Of a stretch of DNA of 64,000 bases, positions 55,301-64,000 are shown in pieces. The DNA comes from Andrena cerasifolii (Eukaryota > Arthropoda > Insecta > Hymenoptera > Andrenidae). Both the position numbers and the translations under genes were made by a program. The stretch covers positions 1,798,001 to 1,862,000 of the forward strand of contig NC_135124.1 in NCBI RefSeq assembly GCF_050908995.1, read 5' to 3'. Every line of letters starts with the position of its first letter. Within the stretch, counting starts at the first letter, position 1. The notes under the pieces were generated by a model. It saw only the letters and a list, made by a program, of their open reading frames with translations, did not search any database and was not told the DNA's origin.

Positions 55301-58300
55301 AAGGTCCCGTCATCTGGTCGACAGTCGGTCTCGTCCGTGCGGTACTAGCGAAGCACCGAACAACGGGGTCGTAAACCCGCACCGTCGACAAACGCTCGCG
55401 AATTCGGCGCGGCCAATCTTTGACCTCGTATATTAATTACTTTCACGTACATGCATCACCCCACCAAGATTCTCCGATATTGAAATAAAATTCATTACTA
55501 TTTGGAAACATGATTACAACTATTATACAGTTTTGACCGTATTACTGTAACCGCATTAACCCGGTTAACCGGGTTAGTCGGATTACAGATGAATTCTGTT
55601 ACCCGGTTAGGCGGGTTAGTCGACAATACGGCGTACCGAACCGGGTACGGCAGGGGTGTCGAACTAGCGGCTCGAAACACGCAGTGACTCCTTCACTTCG
55701 CCTGCTCCGTAGAGCCATAGGAGAACAGCCCCCTCCACACCTACTTCACTCTGATGAATTTCTCCTCCAGGTGCCGCACTCTCTCCTTGCCGGGTTTCGT
55801 GCAACGCCTGGAGAAAAATAAGTGGGGGAACCGGCTGAGGTAGGGGCGGGGGGCCGATTCGTGCGGCTCTCGGAGTAGGGAAATTCGACACTCTTGGGGT
55901 ACGGGTTGGGGTTCGGTTCTTTATGTGGCAGTACTTTTAGGCCTGGCAAATGAGAATTTCCAATCTCTGGATTAAACAGGTGCCCGCCTTAAGGCAGGCG
56001 TATGCACTAGAGCAGGTTTGGGAATTAAGTGAACGCGATTTTCAGGGGCAACGCCTCCTTTCTCCCGCCGCGCGTCTTGGCACCCGCAGCGGCCTAGGTG
56101 CTTGGGGCGCCTCAGGCACGTATCATATAAACCGAACGTGGCGCATTGGGGCGACATTGTATTAATAGATTTCCACATCGTCCCAGAGAGCACGATTTTC
56201 CATGCGTTTTTGTTTTGTCAACGCGCCACGCGTGGTTCACGTGGTACAGACCTGAGGGGCTCCAAACACATAGGCCGCCGCGGAGGCCAGGACGCGCGGC
56301 GGGAGAAAGGAGGCGTTGCCTCTGAAAATCGGCTGCCGCGTTCACTTAGTTCACAAGCCTGCACTAGAGGGTTAAAATTGGACACCCTGTATATAACTAA
56401 TTTAATGTAAAGAATAATATGACAAATATGTTTGAAATTACCTTATCATCTAAATGTTTTTTCCTTTGGTTTACAGCAAAACTGACAGTCTTTTTCTGCG
56501 ATTCTATCATATCGGTAGTTTTGACATCTTTGTTCATCCTGAGAGCTAAAAACTTTCTTACATATGATCTTAATTTAACATCAGAATCTTCTGTATCCCC
56601 GTCACTACTTTGGGATGAGAAACCACTACGTTTCAAAAATTCTTCCAATTGTTTGACATCATCTTCACTATTTTCAGAATTTTCGATCTCTACGTCTCCA
56701 GTTTTAATTACTTCATTTACCCTCTCTGTAAAATATAGGCAAATATTTAACTAAATCAGGGAAAGCAGTACATACAATAACAACTGATCAATTGACTTTA
56801 CCTGTGTAATACCTTTCTTCCGTCTCATCTACATCTTTTTCTGAATCAACAGGTCTTCCACGACACAATAATTGTAGATCATTGTTCATGTAATATGCTT
56901 CTTGCAAAGACATTCGTTTATTTCCAGACGACTGATCTTCTACTTCTTCAACATCTCCCATTTCAAACATGCTATATCTTTTACTCGCAGGAACCTTATT
57001 TTTTCTTAAAATACTTCTGGGTAAAGGTGGTCTTGGTGGAACTTTCCCATTACAAAAATCGAATTCACGATCTCCATGTGGTAACGAGATCGATCGTTTC
57101 GGAAGAGAAGGGCAAGTTGTTTTTGTCTTACTAACTTGTCGATGCACTTTCTTGTCGTTACATACTAAACTAGCCTCGGAACTAATACTATCATAACGGT
57201 AAAGGTACAATGGATTAGTTATATTATTTAACATTTGTTGGTTTGTCGATGAATCAGTTAATATAGTAGAAGAACCTCGATATCCAGAGGATGGTTGTGT
57301 CGCGGTGCTACTAGTAGAAGATGAATTATTTGGTATGATTTCACTTATAGGGCGAGTTTTATGACGCATTGGAGGCGACAAACAAAACAAAGGTTTTCTA
57401 ATTTCTTCATTAATATTGATATGCCTTGAAACTTCGGGTACATCGTGTAAAATTTTCTTGTACTCAGTAGGCAAGAGGAATGTCAATGACTCCCAATCTT
57501 TAACATGTGAAAATCCACGTTGGCGCAACGCATCTATGTCATTACAAGAGAATGGTCTAGTGGATTGACCACCCGTATGTTTCCAGTTAACTCGGTTCTT
57601 TCCAAAGCATTGTGGTTTTAAAGCAATATTATCTAACTTTTTGTTTCTGATATTAAGAAACGATAAGTCGGGCAACGCATAATTTGGATATACAACATAA
57701 ACTGGCTTTTTGTTAACAACTGTTTCCGTTAACGACGGATTTTCTTTCCCTACAGGTGTTGTAAATACTAAAGATGTTTGAACTCCATTATCCTCTGTTT
57801 CAGCTATTGCTTGAACGCCTGTTGTTTGGCAAATTGGATATTCCTTTCCTAAAGATTGAATCCGCGCAGTTCTTCGCTGATGTTCAGAAGTATTAGTAAT
57901 GACATCATAACTGTTTTGAACATTGCCATTATCATGTGTTAAATCGGATTTAGACATGCTTTCTGATAATTCTTCAACAGATGCTGATGACATCATTTCA
58001 TCCTTTTGTTTATTGGTTACGGATGATTGTTTTGGAAGTTCATTAAAAATGTCTTTCTGATTTCTTATTTCCTGATTATTACGTGAATCACTTTTAACCC
58101 AATTGATAGAAAAGTCACTTTCCGGAACTTGCCGTTTCGAAGCATTATTTATATTCTGCCGTTGTATTTGTGTATTTGTATTAGTACCACTGTCACTAGC
58201 ACTATTGCTTGTAGGCCATCCATTATCACTAACAGAGTCTGACTGGTCCAAAGTAAGACTCATCCCTTCTGCACTCATACTTTTTTGTTTCATAAATAAT

Positions 58301-61300
58301 TTCACAAGGCTTAAATTCTGCAATTTTTTTCCTGTCGGATTGTGTTCTCCATTGTCAGAACTCCCTTCATTTATAGATCGACTCATTACAGACCCCGAGC
58401 TGTTTAGCTGTTGTGCATGATTGTTAGATTCTGCAGAATCGACCTATTTAAAAATATTTAAAAATTCATTTCAGTTAATCATACATTTAAGAAGTTAATT
58501 ACTTTGTGAGAACATAAAATTGCTGCGGACTTACAGAAAAATTGAGAGGTATATTAACATGCTGTAACTGAGCAGCCTGAGTAAGATCTGGTAAACTCTG
58601 ACTTCTCTTATTTGTCCCAGGCATAATATTTCCGATACCTTCTAAAAGTTCTGGTATCGTGTTGTTATTGCCTGATGGATGACGTGTCATAATTTTGTTC
58701 ATGGAAGAATGTTTCAAATTACTCCACGTAGTATATATTTTAGAATCGGAACATGCCATTGATAAATCTAAGGTGTTCTTCAGGTCTGTATTCCTAGTAT
58801 AATATATTTCCGCTGCTTCATAATTTTTTTGTTTTTCTGTAAAGACAATTACTACCAAAGTTATATTTGTCTGTTAATACTACATTTCAGAATCGTTCAC
58901 TTCTATACAGGCTTGGGAATTAAGTGAACGCGGCGCCCGATTTTCAGAGGCAACGCCTCCTTTCTCCCGCCGCGCGTCTTGGCCCCCGCGGTGGCCTAGG
59001 TGCTTGGAGCGCCTCAGGCCCGTACCATATGAACCGCGCGTGGCGCATTGGGGCAACATTGTATTAATAGGTTTCCTTCGGAAGCGCCTACGCGCCACCT
59101 TCATGCGCAAGCGTGCAGTGCGGTGCCTGGCCAACTCAAGCCGTTTCTGACGCACCACCACACCGCGCAGTGAGTGGGTAGTTCCAACAGCTTCTGCACC
59201 GTGCAGTGCCGTGGTGCGACGAGTCGAGGTTATGTGTCATGCGATTCTGATTGGTTGATTTTGGTAGGACTATAGATTCGTTTGGGAATATAACCTCGAC
59301 TCGTCGCACCACGGCACTGCGCGGTGTGGTGGTGCGTCAGAAACGGCTTGAGTTGGCCAGGCACTGCACTGAACGCTTGTGCTGAAGGTGGCGCCTAGGC
59401 GTTTCCATATCGTCCCAGAGAGCACGATTTTCGATGCGTTTTTGTTTTGTCAACACGCCACGCGCGATTCACGTGGTACGGACCTAGGCTCTCCTAGCAC
59501 CTAGTTCGCCGCGGGGACCAAAACGCGCGGCGGGAGAAAGGAGGCGTTGCCTCTGAAAATCGGCCGCCGCGTTCACTTAATTCCCAAGCCTGCTTCTATA
59601 CATACCTTGATTTTCAAAGTCTTGAGAGCCATCTGAATACATTGTAATGCTACCCTCAAAAGCAATAGTGTAGTTATCTTTGTTATTTGCTTGGCATGTC
59701 AGTAACATATCTTCACAGTCCAGAGAGTCAACACTATAACTACCGCCTGGTGGTAGCACGGGTGTCTCTTTCAGAGGAGAAAAGAGCAATGATGACTTGC
59801 ATATGGAGATTGTATCTGCCGTTGAACAGGCTGAATCTTCTCCCTTTAAATCAAGATATACTTTTACTTAGTTTCATGTTTACATATTATTTACCATGCA
59901 CTCTTTGCAGAACTTGTTTTCATGCATATGTTAAGTAGCACAATTTGTATTATTAAGTATGATGCTTGAAACATATAAATAAATTTATTTCCTTTGTTGA
60001 CCATGCAGAGGAACTGCAAGCAAATTGCGTTTTATTTTCATGTTAAGCAAAACAGTCCATACAGAGTTTTTCTTATCCTCTTCAACAAGGGGTAAAAGAA
60101 ACATTCTCAGCCATTATCATACCTGGCTGCTGGTATGAGGGCTGATAGATGAACCGATGTCAAGCTTTTCCATAACAGATCCAGATATACTGGCATATCG
60201 TTCCCTTTGATAGTTAAACTGCCGCGATAACGGAATACAGAATATATTTGCAATAAACTATTTAAAAGATGCATTAATGAAATAAGAAACCTTGTGTATC
60301 GTTATGATACCCATCCAATGATTATTTATAAATTAAACATTACATGTGAGTAAAAGTCATTCTATAAAATGCAATCTAAAAAGTTTGTGAAACATATATA
60401 ATTGCAAAATATAGGGTAGATGTCCCCATTACCGTGCCCTGTCCCTATTACCGTGCCTTTATGCTTAAAGAAGCTGTACGAAAAAACTCGCATAGATAAA
60501 TAAGGAAAGAAATTTTTTTAATTAAGTTAAAAATGAGTACTTTTGAAACGTTTTCGTTTTTTTAAAGTCAATTCGGTAATAGGGACAGGAATTTAACGCT
60601 TGTCCCTATTACAGTGCTCACTGGCTCCCTCTGTAACTGCTAAACCTAACCTTACTTTCGTTTCTCAGAACGGGTGAACAAAAATTTATATTTGCATATT
60701 TTGCTTTTGTAATGAAAAGGTCATATTAAAATTACATAAAAACACCTCTCGTAGAGCAAAAAAATGTTTTGAACGGTTCATAACCTAACAGCGGAAACGC
60801 TATTCAAAAAAGGGCACGGGAATAAGGACAACGCATTTTTCGGGGCACAGTAATTCGGACAAAAACATGTATTTTTATTTCAATTTAAAAAATATGAAAA
60901 ATTAACATTTTCAACCCGAAAAAAATGCCTTAATAAAGATAAAAGTTCAAAACACCAATATAAATTTTCACCAAGCAAAATTAAAATAAAAGAAGTCAGT
61001 AATTCCTTCGCTAGCAAGTCGGCGTCAAAGCACGGTAATTGGGACATCTACGGGTCATTCCCCGCGAAGTCGGATACTTTTCGGAGTAACATTTTGGATT
61101 TTGGTGCAACTTGGATCTGTTGTAGTCTTTAGGGATATATAAACATATCTCGAAGGATTTTTCCAAATGTCAAAAATTGTGGATGTTACAGCTCTTTGAA
61201 ATATAGTGTTTACTTTTTTTCAAAAAATTGTAACCGTTGAACTAACAAACTGATAAAAATGAGCTTTTGGGTGCTTACAGTGGAGATATAAGAGTACCTA

Positions 61301-63695
61301 ATAAAAATTATTTCACTTAACCCTTCGTGTTGACACTCTGGGTGTGAGCCACCCACAAGCTGATTTTGACGCTCTGTACCTTGTATATGTGAAATAAATA
61401 CTGTTTCTCCAAAGCCGATTTATAAACTATTTTTTTTCTGAAAATATTATATTTGAACAACAACCCTGTAAATTTTTAGCTTCTAATATTGAAATTTGTA
61501 AAAGTTACAATTTTCTTTAAAAATTTTCTTCGGGTTTTCTCGACGTATGGTAATCTAGAATTTTTCCACAAAAACTGTGATGAAATTTCAAGAAAAAAAA
61601 ACTATTGGAATACATTATACAATGACAGTCGTTCAAAAATTGTTCTGGGTGTGAGTTACCCAGGTATGTCAAAGTTGATCGAAAAAAGAGGTGTGTCAGC
61701 GAAGAGTTAATAAAAACGAATATTTGACCATTTATTTAGCAATTGTTGTTAACAAATGCAATTTTATAATCGAAGCCCTTTTTTATACATTTAGAAAAAT
61801 AGGAGGATATAGCCCTGTTTGTGCTCTTTACGGACACGTTTTCAAAAATATAGACATTTTAAAATTGATCCTGTAAAAATTGCCGAAAGTTGACGCTGCG
61901 TCGCCCATTACCGGCTCGACTGGTCGGGCCGTGGGGTACTCGCAGCGGCCAAGCAGCTATACCTGATATTCTTATACAGGATTCTCGAAAATGGTAAGTA
62001 TTTAAAAAAAAAAACTGAAGGAGGAAAACTCTTACTGTTTTTTATATCCAACATAACATGGTATCTCGATTTTTGCTGTTCGCAATATTTTCCTTGAAAC
62101 GAGGGTAACTTTCAGTTTTTTAAATGGAATGCTATATACTTGATTACCCAATATGAAAGCGACTGTCAAGACAAATTTGATCACATGGTATACTATGACC
62201 TTCAAGGCCACACAAGGATAGGAATGAAAGAAAGAAACTCAATCTACTAAATAGATAGTTCAATATTAGGGCGGAACGATACTATATAGACGAAAATTTA
62301 AATTTGAATTTTTAGTTGGCCTGGGTGCGGGATAGTTGTCTTTTGATTAACCAAACGTAACTTTTAAAAAACGGAAAAATATTCATGTCTGCAGGTTCCC
62401 TTTTCTCCTAAACATGATGAAATAATCATACTATACAGGCGAAAATTTAAATTTGAATTTTCAGTTGGCCTGGATGCCGGATAGTTGTCTTTTGATTAAC
62501 CTAAAAATGATTATATGATCATTTTTAGGAGAAAAAGAAACCTGAAGACATGAATATTTTTCCAATTTTTTTTTACAGTTGTGTTTGGTTAATCAAAAGA
62601 CAACTATCCGGCACCCAGGCCAACTGAAAATTCAAATTTAAATTTTACGCTCCGCCCTATTCAATATATTTACTTTATTCCTAACCTTGTCTGAAAAAAA
62701 AACAGTAAGAGTTTTCTTCCTTCAGTTTTTTTCAAAAACTTACCATTTTCGAGAATCCTGTATAAGAATATCAGGGATAGCCGCTTGGCCGCTGCGAGTA
62801 CCGCACGGCCCGACCAGTCGAGCCGGTACTAGGCGACGCAGCATTACATTCAATTAATTTTCATTTGGCCAATTTTAAAGTGTCCACGTTTTTGAAAACG
62901 TGTCCGTAAAGAGGACAAACAGGGCAATATCCTCCTATTTTTCCAAATGTTTAAACAGGGGCCTTCAATTATAAAATTGCATTTGTTAAGAATAATTGCT
63001 AAATTAATGGTAAAATATTAGTTTTTATTAAGTGAAATAATTTTCATTAGGTACTCTTATATCTCCACTGTAATCACCCAAAAGGTCATTTTTATCAGTT
63101 TGTTAGTTCAACGGTTACAATTTTTGGGAAAAAAAGTAAACACTATATTTCAAAGAGCTGTAACATCCACCATTTTTGACATTTTGAAAAATCCTTCGAG
63201 ATATGTTTATATATACCTAAAGACTACAACATATCCAAGTTGCACCAAAATCCGAAATGTTACTGCGAAAAGTATCCGACTTCGCGGGGAATGGCCCCTA
63301 CCCTATATAATAAATGTAATTTTTCTAACAATCACATTATATAGCTGTGAAACATAACATTGAGGATATTTGTTACAGTACCAAATACGCTAGTATATAA
63401 TATACATATAATAATATACGCTACAATTATAAAATAGGTAATATACATTATACTGTATGATATTTACCTCCGAATGCTGAACTGGATCTGTGCACATAAC
63501 AGGCAATGCCGTGAGTAAAGTATGAATATCTGCTGTACGAAAACTTTCCATATCAATTTCGGCCAAATTAGCATCCAAATTACGAGCGAGATCATCATAG
63601 TAGCCCAAATCTTCGCGGGAGTACGAAGCGGAGAGCGAGGACAATATGCTGGGATGAACGTGAGGTCCTCCATCTCTATAGCTAAACATCATCAT
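51384..63695 (-). CDS. RUSC2-like: RUSC1/RUSC2-like RUN-domain protein (ten exons)
   Basis: Join on the minus strand: 63695-63468, 60218-60123, 59843-59606, 58836-58535, 58443-56802, 56725-56442, 53234-53123, 53036-52694, 52609-52369, 52313-51384. All junctions are GT-AG and phases agree, giving 1471 residues. The RUN domain (about 968-1155) shows LCPALYAIMSDGLKPHL, VWQVVEASSQQGPL, KFHAFVFGLLNLRALDAWFA and NPLAFCPFQLDLLYQYR, which match RUSC1/2 (NESCA/iporin) rather than other RUN proteins. RUN domains bind small GTPases; vertebrate RUSC proteins act in Golgi/vesicle traffic and neurotrophin signalling. The first ~930 residues are Ser/Asn-rich and probably disordered. The usual C-terminal SH3 is missing; the last frame stops at a splice-donor-like AAGTAAGTAC, so more exons may exist. 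The start is fixed by ATGATGATG with a TAA directly upstream in frame. Confidence 0.88.
52369..52609 (-). CDS. RUSC2-like: RUSC-like exon 9 (RUN domain, C-terminal half)
   Basis: Acceptor CTTCAG|T, donor AAT|GTGAGTAT. Encodes LRALDAWFAYLCTRESILRK, then GNANAREVVDALLYILNPLA and FCPFQLDLLYQYRQLHNSFG. The QLDLLYQYR block is a strong RUSC marker. Confidence 0.9.
52694..53036 (-). CDS. RUSC2-like: RUSC-like exon 8 (RUN domain, N-terminal half)
   Basis: Acceptor TTTTCAG|AG, donor AA|GTAAGT. Encodes ILSANKAVDLLLKYWNG, CLSSLCPALYAIMSDGLKPH, VWQVVEASSQQGPLTKTLNE and MLKFHAFVFGLL. The join to exon 9 makes GLLNLRAL, matching the family. Confidence 0.92.
53123..53234 (-). CDS. RUSC2-like: RUSC-like exon 7
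   Basis: Acceptor TTGTAG|ATC, donor AAAA|GTAAAT. A charged linker (INNLNAVTSEQNKDCTLKEE, then DTNPENKPLDLDEKKK) just before the RUN domain. Small exon placed by phase (0 in, 1 out). Confidence 0.8.
53291..54620. mobile_element. ~1.3 kb foldback with Helitron-like insertion
   Basis: Left CAGTGTGTCCCATTTTAATC..CCCGGGTAAATATCTTG pairs with an inverted right end near 54585-54620 ('aaatatctcgaaaaatatgaatgatacgg'). Inner arms 53755-54000 and 54345-54595 pair over about 240 bp ('ctaccgagatacgaacttcc', 'gtgcctttcgcacaaa'). 53385-53590 is foreign: minus-strand Helitron-like sequence with GAGT repeats and a TATATATATAAA-type start. Confidence 0.65.
54719..54748. repeat. (AAT)n microsatellite
   Basis: About nine AAT/ATA units in intron 6. 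Confidence 0.9.
56013..56361. mobile_element. hAT-type MITE in intron 6, 349 bp
   Basis: Left CAGGTTTGGGAATTAAGTGA, inverted right AGGCTTGTGAACTAAGTGAA, perfect 8 bp duplication CACTAGAG (56005-56012, 56362-56369). Same family as 1483 and 58908. No coding capacity. Confidence 0.9.
56442..56725 (-). CDS. RUSC2-like: RUSC-like exon 6
   Basis: Acceptor TTTTACAG|AG, donor AAG|GTAATT. Encodes RVNEVIKTGDVEIENSENSE, then KQLEEFLKRSGFSSQSSDGD and YVRKFLALRMNKDVKTTDMI. Acidic and helical in character. The upstream intron is only 76 bp. Confidence 0.85.
56802..58443 (-). CDS. RUSC2-like: RUSC-like exon 5 (large, low-complexity)
   Basis: 1642 bp. Acceptor AAATAG|GTC, donor ACAG|GTAAAG. Codes a Ser/Asn/Gln-rich region with KVPPRPPLPRSILRKNKVPA (a proline-rich possible SH3 ligand), KKPVYVVYPNYALPDLSFLN and RRTARIQSLGKEYPI. 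Long uninterrupted frame on this strand only; opposite-strand frames are shadows. Confidence 0.92.
58535..58836 (-). CDS. RUSC2-like: RUSC-like exon 4
   Basis: Acceptor TCTTTACAG|AA, donor TCT|GTAAGT. Encodes EKQKNYEAAEIYYTRNTDLK and KRSQSLPDLTQAAQLQHVNI. SQSLPDL resembles a 14-3-3-type phospho-motif (inference). Confidence 0.88.
58908..59592. mobile_element. hAT-type MITE in intron 3, 685 bp
   Basis: Left CAGGCTTGGGAATTAAGTGA and its exact inverse at the right; perfect 8 bp duplication CTTCTATA (58900-58907, 59593-59600). The insertion lies 13 bp inside the exon 3 donor, which it leaves intact. Without it the intron would be 76 bp. Contains a second inverted-repeat insert (59085-59401). Confidence 0.92.
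59085..59401. mobile_element. Inverted-repeat element nested in the hAT MITE
   Basis: CGCCTACGCGCCACCTTCAT (left) and inverted CGCCTAGGCGCCACCTTCAG (right); arms pair further through 'ctggccaactcaagccgtttctgacgcaccacca' and 'gccgtggtgcgacgagtcgaggtta'. Absent from the family copies at 1483 and 56013, so it is an insertion. Duplication unclear (TTTCC on both sides). Confidence 0.8.
59606..59843 (-). CDS. RUSC2-like: RUSC-like exon 3
   Basis: Acceptor TTGATTTAAAG|GGA, donor CAAG|GTATGT. Encodes GEDSACSTADTISICKSSLL, FSPLKETPVLPPGGSYSVDS and IAFEGSITMYSDGSQDFENQ. The acceptor was chosen because the frame has a stop shortly upstream and phase 0 fits exon 2. Confidence 0.82.
60123..60218 (-). CDS. 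RUSC2-like: RUSC-like exon 2 (96 bp)
   Basis: Acceptor ATCGCGGCAG|TTT, donor CAG|GTATGA. Encodes 32 residues, FNYQRERYASISGSVMEKLD then IGSSISPHTSSQ. Phase 0 on both sides. Too short for most open-frame scans; supported by splice sites and phase. Confidence 0.75.
61051..63298. mobile_element. 2.2 kb palindromic element, TA target
   Basis: Arms of about 600-650 bp (excluding the MITE): tip GGGTCATTCCCCGCGAAGTC pairs with GGGCCATTCCCCGCGAAGTC, continuing through 'aacatatctcgaaggattttt', 'gtactcttatatctccact' and 'ctggtcgggccgt.gggtactcgcagcggcc'. The centre (62240-62660) has further inverted 'aaatttaaatttgaatttt' / 'ggatagttgtcttttgatta' blocks. TA at 61049-61050 and 63299-63300. No coding sequence. 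Confidence 0.85.
61321..61706. mobile_element. piggyBac-type MITE, 386 bp
   Basis: TTAA on both sides (61317-61320, 61707-61710). Tips CCCTTCGTGTTGACAC and inverted CTCTTCGCTGACAC. Subterminal CTGGGTGTGAG repeats at 61339 and 61647. The opposite palindrome arm (around 63028-63035) holds the single-TTAA empty site. Confidence 0.88.
63468..63695 (-). CDS. RUSC2-like: RUSC-like exon 1 (coding start)
   Basis: Starts MMMFSYRDGGPHVHPS at 63695; the codon just upstream is TAA in frame, and the first of three ATGs is taken. Continues LSASYSREDLGYYDDLARNL and IDMESFRTADIHTLLTALPV, ending HSE|GTAAAT in phase 0. No signal peptide or membrane segment. Confidence 0.85.
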
Positions 63696-63743
63696 TTAAT
63701 AGAACTTGAAGGTCTAGATGGCGCACAGTGATCCGTCTATTAA

Positions 63744-64000
63744 CACTATTCCTACCGACACTTCACGTATATCTATTCCTACCGCGACCGGTCAAATAAC
63801 CGGTCTTTAGCACAACTTATATTTTTTAATATAGAATGAAGATAATAACCAATTTGACAGTATACAAATATAGTTTCTTTTATTCAGAAGTATATCATGT
63901 ACATACGTGTGTTTGAGAAAAAGTCGTGAAGTTTAAAGGCGATTCAATTACGTTATATACAGGAAATTCTAATCGAAATTTTAAAAACGGTCATTTGACC
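63744..64000. mobile_element. Possible piggyBac-like element end at window edge
   Basis: TTAA (63740-63743) is followed by CACTATTCCTACCGACACTT, with ATTCCTACCG repeated at 63773 and an ACCGGT..ACCGGT pair at 63789-63805; GGTCATTTGACC lies at the window end. TTAA plus a short repeated tip suggests a piggyBac-type element beginning 45 bp upstream of the RUSC-like start codon. Its far end is outside the window. No promoter motif was recognised. Confidence 0.4.

Larger units (their letters stand above)
53235..56441 (-). other. RUSC-like intron 6, filled with transposons
   Basis: 3207 bp. Contains a ~1.3 kb foldback (53291-54620) with a Helitron-like fragment inside, an (AAT)n tract, clusters of AACCGGTTA motifs (54835-54990, 55548-55650), GC-richer unassigned sequence at 55660-55960, and a complete hAT MITE (56013-56361) 80 bp from exon 6. 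Confidence 0.8.
60414..63303. mobile_element. Pogo-type element, split near its right end
   Basis: Left end GGGTAGATGTCCCCATTACC. The right end, GGTAATTGGGACATCTA + CCC, is cut by the palindromic element after the TA at 61049-61050 and resumes at 63301. TA flanks the whole (60412-60413, 63304-63305). TTACCGTGCC-type motifs repeat inside (60430, 60447, 60605, 60850, 61030). Non-coding. The ends match the pogo transposon at 38661. Confidence 0.8.
60219..63467 (-). other. RUSC-like intron 1 with triple-nested transposons
   Basis: 3249 bp. Only about 357 bp is non-transposon sequence (60219-60413, 63306-63467). The rest is one pogo-type element (60414-63303) that contains a long palindromic element, which in turn contains a piggyBac-type MITE. 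Confidence 0.8.

Noticed and set aside
56895..57196. Plus-strand open frames opposite exon 5
   Set aside because: They are shadows of the 1642 bp coding exon on the minus strand.

Overview
The window is eukaryotic nuclear DNA, most likely from an insect. The evidence is one minus-strand, intron-containing host gene with 55-91 bp introns, surrounded by a dense layer of insect-type transposons (Ty3/gypsy, LINEs with endonuclease/RT, P-superfamily, hAT, piggyBac, pogo/Tigger, Tc1/mariner-like, Helitron-like). A hymenopteran such as an ant is my inference from overall repeat style. It is not proven by the sequence.

Host gene (51.4-63.7 kb, minus strand): ten exons joined with consistent phase give a 1471-residue open frame. 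It contains a RUN domain that matches the RUSC1/RUSC2 (NESCA/iporin) family. Several introns are 55-91 bp, while others have been inflated to 0.77-3.25 kb by transposons, some with exact target-site duplications (TSDs). The usual C-terminal SH3 domain is not visible. The last open frame ends exactly at a strong splice-donor sequence, so the gene may continue.

The rest of the window (1-51 kb) has no other convincing host gene. It is layered transposon debris. In order: an internally deleted Ty3/gypsy copy (0-1.5 kb); a jockey-like LINE (5.5-8.2 kb) split by a MITE with P-element-like ends; a solo LTR (8.3-9.6 kb); a 2.7 kb foldback element with a pogo-type MITE in its loop (12.6-15.3 kb); a 4.4 kb element with ~500 bp inverted ends and a Pif1-type helicase fragment between them (15.9-20.4 kb); foldback elements (21.7-25.0 kb); smaller MITEs (25.4-28.7 kb); a THAP-domain P-superfamily transposon (30.3-35.5 kb) whose transposase is split by a hAT MITE that is itself split by another; a degenerate pogo/Tigger transposon (38.7-42.3 kb); a Helitron-like end (43.07 kb); and an RNase H-bearing LINE (45.8-50.8 kb).

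Nesting is the main theme. Many insertions can be ordered in time from the sequence alone, because a second copy, the opposite palindrome arm or the interrupted reading frame supplies the empty site. I found no gene cluster that looks like an undescribed functional system. The most interesting items are a set of related pogo-type elements with reiterated end motifs, the triple-nested intron 1, and the P-superfamily traces.
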